Shown piece after piece: positions 32,576-36,337 of a stretch of 36,337 nucleotides of DNA. The notes beneath the pieces were generated by a model, which saw only the letters and a list, made by a program, of their open reading frames with translations, was not told the DNA's origin and did not search any database. This stretch comes from Thermoplasmata archaeon (GTDB lineage: Archaea; Thermoplasmatota; Thermoplasmata; Thermoplasmatales; Thermoplasmataceae). A program made the position numbers and the translations under genes. The stretch lies in the NCBI GenBank assembly GCA_021802055.1, contig JAKAAY010000016.1, positions 1 to 36,337 on the forward strand, written 5' to 3'. The stretch's first letter is position 1; each line of letters opens with the position of its first letter.

Positions 32576-33544
32576 ATGGGGTCAGATGCAGACACCGTGA
32601 GAAGGTCGGTGGCCTTTCCCACCATAGGCATAATACTGCTGGGAGGGATCTCTGATAAGAAGTTCAGGACTCCAAGGCATAACTCTGCCGGCATCGCATA
32701 CACAGGGCTTGATACCAGCATTCATGTGGCGACATCAGTCTATTTCTCCAGAGAGGAAAAGGGCACCATAAACGGGGAGCCCGTAGATACAGCGGCTGAC
32801 CGGTCTCCATTTATCCTGCTGAGGAATTACAGGAAGAGCATTGGCACCCCGGAGGGAATGCAAATCGCGTTCGATTCCAGCAATACTGGCGTGCTGAGCG
32901 GCAGTTCAGATGCTGCTGCCGCGTCCTTTGGGAAGTGCATCATGGATTTTTCCGGCGGAAAGGTCCTCCCTCATGAAATTGAGCCCGATCTCAGGCTGAT
33001 CTCGGAGAGTGCAGGAAGAAGCCTGCATGGAGGACTTACGCTGACAGAGGTAAACAATGGATCTGCAGTGACCAGGTCTCTCCTTCCTGAGAGTGCTTTT
33101 GAAGGATATACCATAGTGGGCTGCAGGTTCCATTCAACCAGGAATCCTTCAGACACCATACATGAGAACGTGGTGAAGAATCCTGCCTACCCTGCTCGAA
33201 TAGAAAGCACCAGGAGGAAGTCCGCTGTGCTTAAATCCCTTTGCGATTCCCGGGATATCGAGGGGATCTTCGACCTGGCTCAGGAGGATACTGATGAATA
33301 CCACAGGCTTCTGGTGGCTTCCGGTGTTACGGTGATTACTCCTGCCATGGCCAGGTTCGTGGAATTTCTTAGGAAGGAAAAGAAGGAAAGCTGGCTTTCA
33401 TACATCATCACGGGCGGCAGCAACGTATTCGTGGCAACCAGAAGGGCTGACACTGCCAGAATTTCGGAAGTAGCTGAGAAGTATGCCTTCTCCCCAAGCA
33501 TGCTGAAGGTTGCAGGTCCTCCGGAGAGTGTTCACCAGGTCTGA
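32576..33544 (+). CDS. mevalonate 3-kinase (Thermoplasma-type mevalonate pathway)
   Basis: A GHMP-fold kinase of 322 residues related to diphosphomevalonate decarboxylase. It matches the T. acidophilum mevalonate 3-kinase throughout: AFPTIGIILLGGISD, RTPRHNSAGIAYT, TGVLSGSSDAAAASFGK (phosphate loop), SESAGRSLHGGLTLTE, NPSDTIHENVVKN, GIFDLAQEDTDEYH and IITGGSNVFVAT. In decarboxylases the last motif has a catalytic Asp in DAGPN; here Gly-Gly-Ser-Asn replaces it, in line with kinase-only chemistry. Product: mevalonate 3-phosphate, later phosphorylated at C5 and decarboxylated on the way to archaeal lipids. The stop is 2 bases from that of the convergent signal peptidase gene. Confidence 0.92.
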   Translation: MGSDADTVRRSVAFPTIGIILLGGISDKKFRTPRHNSAGIAYTGLDTSIHVATSVYFSREEKGTINGEPVDTAADRSPFILLRNYRKSIGTPEGMQIAFDSSNTGVLSGSSDAAAASFGKCIMDFSGGKVLPHEIEPDLRLISESAGRSLHGGLTLTEVNNGSAVTRSLLPESAFEGYTIVGCRFHSTRNPSDTIHENVVKNPAYPARIESTRRKSAVLKSLCDSRDIEGIFDLAQEDTDEYHRLLVASGVTVITPAMARFVEFLRKEKKESWLSYIITGGSNVFVATRRADTARISEVAEKYAFSPSMLKVAGPPESVHQV

Positions 33545-33546
33545 TA

Positions 33547-34347
33547 TCATCTCTTCCTGCGCAACCTGTGATAGGGGAAAAACGTAAGTACCACAACGGC
33601 CGCCAGAACCGCTCCCAGATACTCATATGACCCTGAGGGCACCGGATTCTGCTGTTTTTCGATACCCAGACTCCATGAAACCTGAAGTTTGAGAAGACCC
33701 AGCCATGGTATGTATCCATAGGCTACGCCAACAACCTGCGAATAGTTGACAGGAGGATCATAGAACCCCAGCAGATACCCTCCAGAATCCTGGTCGGCTG
33801 CTGCGTATGCATTGAGGGAAGGGACGTAGAGACTTTGGCCCGCGTTGCCCAGGTTGTAGTCCCCTGCGGTTATGTAGCCGTCTATCCCCCTGAACTGTGA
33901 GACGTAGACTACAAGACTTCTGTGGGAATACCCTATATTCTTTAGAAGAACATATGAGGTCGTTATGACGATCCAGGGCTGCCCGTGATACCCCTGGACC
34001 TCTGGGTGACCATTGTGCCAGTAAAGGTAGAACAGGGGCCTGTGTATGATCTGCTCTCCATTGGGCGCTGTGTAAATCATCACGTTTCCATATTCTCCAT
34101 ATGAACTGAAATTAGAATTTGAGCCGGTTACATAAGTCTGTACCGCTGAAGCGGGATTTGAAACATGCCTTATGAATACCATATCTCCGGTGTTTATGAT
34201 CCCTGGCTCCCAGCTTGTGGAATGCTGCATGCTCTGGGAGGCAACCACCGATATTGGAGGAATGGTGTCCGAGTAAATGGTTATTCCAACCATTATGGAG
34301 AGGATGATCACCAGAGCGGCAATCTCCACCATTCTTGATCTATGCAT
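33547..34347 (-). CDS. archaeal type I signal peptidase (S26B-like)
   Basis: Membrane-bound signal peptidase of 266 residues. The N-terminal helix MVEIAALVIILSIMVGITIY is followed by SVVASQSMQHS with nucleophile Ser39. His102 in EQIIHRPLF replaces the bacterial lysine, as in archaeal/ER Sec11 enzymes, and Asp163 in TAGDYNLGN is the third residue. A second helix, YLGAVLAAVVVLTFFPYHRL, ends with RRKR. The domain between is longer than in Sec11, with Tyr/Gly-rich insertions. TTAAATA (plus 34371-34377) is 27 bases before the ATG. It lies close to secG; both act at the Sec translocon. Confidence 0.88.
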   Translation of the reverse strand: MHRSRMVEIAALVIILSIMVGITIYSDTIPPISVVASQSMQHSTSWEPGIINTGDMVFIRHVSNPASAVQTYVTGSNSNFSSYGEYGNVMIYTAPNGEQIIHRPLFYLYWHNGHPEVQGYHGQPWIVITTSYVLLKNIGYSHRSLVVYVSQFRGIDGYITAGDYNLGNAGQSLYVPSLNAYAAADQDSGGYLLGFYDPPVNYSQVVGVAYGYIPWLGLLKLQVSWSLGIEKQQNPVPSGSYEYLGAVLAAVVVLTFFPYHRLRRKR

Positions 34348-34521
34348 GCGAAGGGGTTAGGAAATCATTGTTAAATAGGTTTCAATCCGCCATGCGAAGT
34401 GTTCAACCCTGCTTGTTGAAAAGGAGCACTTGGTGCACCTACGGTTCCTTCAAATGACCATGACCACATTTTCTGCCATACAATGAAAAGGATTAAATTG
34501 AAAATTTCACTTGCTGTTTAA

Positions 34522-34695
34522 ATGGCCGATAAGAAGAACGAAGGTTTCCAGTCTGGTGCTGGACTTATCAGATATTTCGAGGAAGAAGAAATCAGGGGAC
34601 CGGCCCTTGATCCAAAACTGGTTATCTATATTGCGATTCTCATTGCGGTCATTGTAGAGCTGCTCAAAATATTCTTCCCCATATCGTCCCTGTAA
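34522..34695 (+). CDS. secG: Sec61 beta (SecG) subunit of the protein translocase
   Basis: A 57-residue tail-anchored protein: a hydrophilic N-terminus with QSGAGLIRYFEEEE, GPALDPKLVIYIAILIAVIV as the start of the single transmembrane helix, and a short end, LLKIFFPISSL. The G-L-x-R-Y and D-P-x-x-V-I features are characteristic of archaeal Sec61 beta. It binds SecY/SecE in the translocon. TTAAAT at 34493-34498 is 26 bases before the ATG, so the mRNA is probably leaderless. tRNA-Glu follows 39 bases downstream. Confidence 0.93.
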   Translation: MADKKNEGFQSGAGLIRYFEEEEIRGPALDPKLVIYIAILIAVIVELLKIFFPISSL

Positions 34696-34734
34696 CATAA
34701 AGAATAAATGACAAATGATTATCACCTTCGAACA

Positions 34735-34809
34735 GCTCCGTTGGTGTAGTCAGGCCAAGCATAAGGGACTCTCAATCCCTCGACTCGGGTCCAAATCCCG
34801 AACGGAGCA
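34735..34809 (+). tRNA. tRNA-Glu (anticodon CTC)
   Basis: The 7-bp acceptor stem GCTCCGT/ACGGAGC is perfect. The anticodon arm AGGGA-CTCTCAA-TCCCT gives CTC. The T stem TCGGG/CCCGA encloses the loop TCCAAAT. No intron and no encoded CCA; the discriminator is A34809. T-loop position 55 is C instead of the near-universal T. A TATA-like AATAAAT lies about 25-30 bases upstream. Confidence 0.95.
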
Positions 34810-35119
34810 TATCAAACCCCGTTGCCAGCGTCCTCTCATATCTGCTTATCTCGAAAGACCACGGTTTGAGGTCCCCCAAACCTTTCTTACTCGATTATCT
34901 GTGCGGTAAACATCAGGCAAGCCCTTGGGTCGCTCCCCTCGTTCAAGGTTCTATACATGATCCGATATTCCGGTTGATACCGAAAATGCTCTTGCAAAAT
35001 GCCCGAAGTCCAGACATAACACCTGCATCAGAACATAACCATGAATTGAAACTTTAAGGCGCTGGTGAATCTTGATCCAGTAAGTTAAGCTTATAATACC
35101 CCGCTGACTGACTTGAAAG
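34810..35119. other. intergenic region between tRNA-Glu and methyltransferase
   Basis: 310 bases. TTATAATA at 35091-35098 is the promoter of the methyltransferase gene. The remainder shows no frame with a promoter, no RNA fold and no repeat that I can support. Confidence 0.4.
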
Positions 35120-35731
35120 TTGAGTTCAAACTTACAGCCCGCATATCTTCCAGGAGAGGAGGAATTTGGTTTCTTCTCATCCCACATGTACACGCTTGCG
35201 AGACTTGTCCCGTCAATCAGAAGGTTTCATTCTTTTGTCGTTGAGGATGTTCTATCTTTCAACTTCGGATCGGTAATTGACATTGGCTCTGGCCCGGGTT
35301 TCGTACTGGAACGCGTAGTGCAGCAGAAAATGGGATCCTGGGGACTTGGCATCGATCCTTCACCGCACATGGTAAAGATAGCAAAACGCAGGGCAAGTAA
35401 ACAGGGTATTTCAAACAGGGTTTCATACGCACTTGGTAGCAGTCACGCCCTGCCATCTGACAGGCAGTTTGACTTGGCGTATTCCTCTCTTTCGTTCCAC
35501 CACTGGAAAGAACGGGAGGAATCACTGCGAAACGTAATAAAATCGCTTAAACCTGGCGGCTCATTTAACATTTACGAGGTCGCTTCCGTCGGAGGTTTTG
35601 GAAATAGGGCAGCGGCTTCCCATCTCATGGGGAAGGAAGATTTGTTGAAGGTATCAGGTAGTTCAGGAATCCCCATATCTTCAATCCTGGAAAAGGATGG
35701 ATTTATCCGTGCCTCTTTTACAAAGGCATAG
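35120..35731 (+). CDS. class I SAM-dependent methyltransferase
   Basis: A 203-residue Rossmann methyltransferase. Motif I is VIDIGSGPGFVLE near residue 52, motif II is GLGIDPSPHMVKIAKRRA, motif IV is FDLAYSSLSFHHWKER and motif VI is SLKPGGSFNIYEV; this is the UbiE/Methyltransf_11 type. Substrate unknown. The only sensible start is TTG at 35120: TTATAATA at 35091-35098 is 26 bases upstream, suggesting a leaderless TTG start. It stands alone, convergent with the NifX-like gene 18 bases away. Confidence 0.85.
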   Translation: MSSNLQPAYLPGEEEFGFFSSHMYTLARLVPSIRRFHSFVVEDVLSFNFGSVIDIGSGPGFVLERVVQQKMGSWGLGIDPSPHMVKIAKRRASKQGISNRVSYALGSSHALPSDRQFDLAYSSLSFHHWKEREESLRNVIKSLKPGGSFNIYEVASVGGFGNRAAASHLMGKEDLLKVSGSSGIPISSILEKDGFIRASFTKA

Positions 35732-35749
35732 ACAGGTTGGCACTATATT

Positions 35750-36100
35750 TCAGTGATGAAGATGCTGGTGGTGTGTTGAACCTGTTATTTTTGTCAGACT
35801 GCCGCTGATGAATTTTCTCACTGCATCTTCTGCACTCAAACCTCTACCGTTATAGAGATCGATGCGGCCGCTTGCATAGTCAAATGCGTGCGGCCCTATT
35901 TCTGACACTATCGTTGCTTTTGAGTGCCTGTCAACTGCAGACCTGAGCATCCATATTCCCGGAGATGATATGGCACTGATGGCGGGGTTTACAAAGCGGT
36001 CTACGATGATAGGAGAAGGATCGCTTTCATAAATAACCACTTCCCTTGCCTCGCCTGGTCCTTCAACCATACCGTCTGTAACTGGTATTGCAATTCGCAT
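35750..36100 (-). CDS. dinitrogenase iron-molybdenum cofactor (NifX/NafY-like, MTH1175 type) protein
   Basis: A 116-residue single-domain protein of the NifB-C/NifX family: MRIAIPVTDGMVEGPGEARE starts the fold, VSEIGPHAFDYASGRIDLYN carries the IGPHAF-type turn, and GLSAEDAVRKFISGSL is the last helix. A histidine-rich tail (HHQHLHH) could bind metal. No nitrogenase gene is in the window; stand-alone members in archaea have unknown, probably metal- or Fe-S-related roles. Confidence 0.8.
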   Translation of the reverse strand: MRIAIPVTDGMVEGPGEAREVVIYESDPSPIIVDRFVNPAISAISSPGIWMLRSAVDRHSKATIVSEIGPHAFDYASGRIDLYNGRGLSAEDAVRKFISGSLTKITGSTHHQHLHH

Positions 36101-36238
36101 AAGATGCCCATGACACGCAGGATTTTAATAGACCGCCTAAACAATACGGCTCTAAAGATACACAATAATAGGCATTGGTTTATGTTGAGGGCTGTGTGCG
36201 CAATTGTTAAAATATTTCCTATAAATCCCAAGGGACAC

Positions 36239-36311
36239 GGGCTTGTGGTCTAGCGGTTATGACATCGCTCTCACACAGCGAAGGCCGCCGGTTCAAATCC
36301 GGCCAAGCCCA
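36239..36311 (+). tRNA. tRNA-Val (anticodon CAC)
   Basis: The acceptor stem GGGCTTG/CAAGCCC is perfect. The anticodon arm TCGCT-CTCACAC-AGCGA gives CAC. The T arm GCCGG-TTCAAAT-CCGGC is canonical. Discriminator A36311, no encoded CCA, no intron. CTATAAAT at about 36213-36222 is a TATA element some 20-25 bases upstream. Confidence 0.96.
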
Positions 36312-36337
36312 TTTAAAAATGTAAGCAAATCCTATTT

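Noticed and set aside
8188-35882. Shared 15-mer ATGCGGCCGCTTGCA near 8183 and 35865
   Set aside because: One copy is inside the NifX-like coding sequence; a single 15-base match in a window this size is expected by chance.
1-36337. CRISPR arrays, prophage or toxin-antitoxin modules
   Set aside because: No regularly spaced repeats, phage structural genes or recognisable toxin-antitoxin pairs were found.

Overview
The window is archaeal chromosome, most likely from the Thermoplasmata (Thermoplasmatales or a close relative). Evidence: archaeal-type information-processing genes (tbp, archaeal dnaG, tandem-repeat tRNA splicing endonuclease, zinc-ribbon glycyl-tRNA synthetase, Sec61 beta, TruD); a mevalonate 3-kinase, the enzyme that marks the Thermoplasma-type mevalonate pathway; a DUF5611-like protein; and promoters with a TATA element about 25 bases before the start codon, implying many leaderless mRNAs, some starting with GTG or TTG. 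No rRNA, CRISPR array or prophage was seen. The only mobile element is the 3' end of an IS66-type transposase at the left edge.

Layout. 1-6065: IS66 remnant, rpsB, an alpha/beta hydrolase and a hotdog thioesterase (+); endA with a small GTPase (-); a PLP aminotransferase and a fused phosphopantetheine adenylyltransferase/NTPase (+). 6107-11720: two surface or membrane proteins (-), a DUF59 Fe-S assembly factor, a 56-residue CWC cysteine-rich protein hidden in a gap, and tbp behind a strong Shine-Dalgarno and overlapping palindromes. 11767-18518: truD-mqnC, a GNAT, a one-Cys peroxiredoxin with a small winged-helix protein, and a four-CBS protein overlapping glyS. 18509-24553: a complete Fe-S operon sufC-B-D-S-U-ferredoxin, divergent from a SufR-like regulator with three cysteines; the spacer carries an inverted repeat and two direct repeats. 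24589-29149: an ABC-2 exporter, then dnaG translationally coupled to a LonB-like AAA+ protein that has a zinc ribbon in place of the membrane insert and lacks the protease domain. 29439-36311: an unrecognised protein with a zincin-like HE/AHE pattern, ilvE, an endonuclease-IV-like barrel with an eroded metal site, DUF5611, mevalonate 3-kinase, signal peptidase, Sec61 beta, tRNA-Glu, a methyltransferase, a NifX-like protein and tRNA-Val.

Functional links. Fe-S biogenesis is the clearest programme (suf operon, regulator, DUF59 protein), and its clients here include the radical-SAM MqnC. Protein secretion is represented by Sec61 beta and signal peptidase next to each other, with two predicted exported proteins elsewhere in the window. 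The least explained pieces are the dnaG/LonB-like pair, the HE/AHE protein divergent from it, and the altered endonuclease-IV-like protein.
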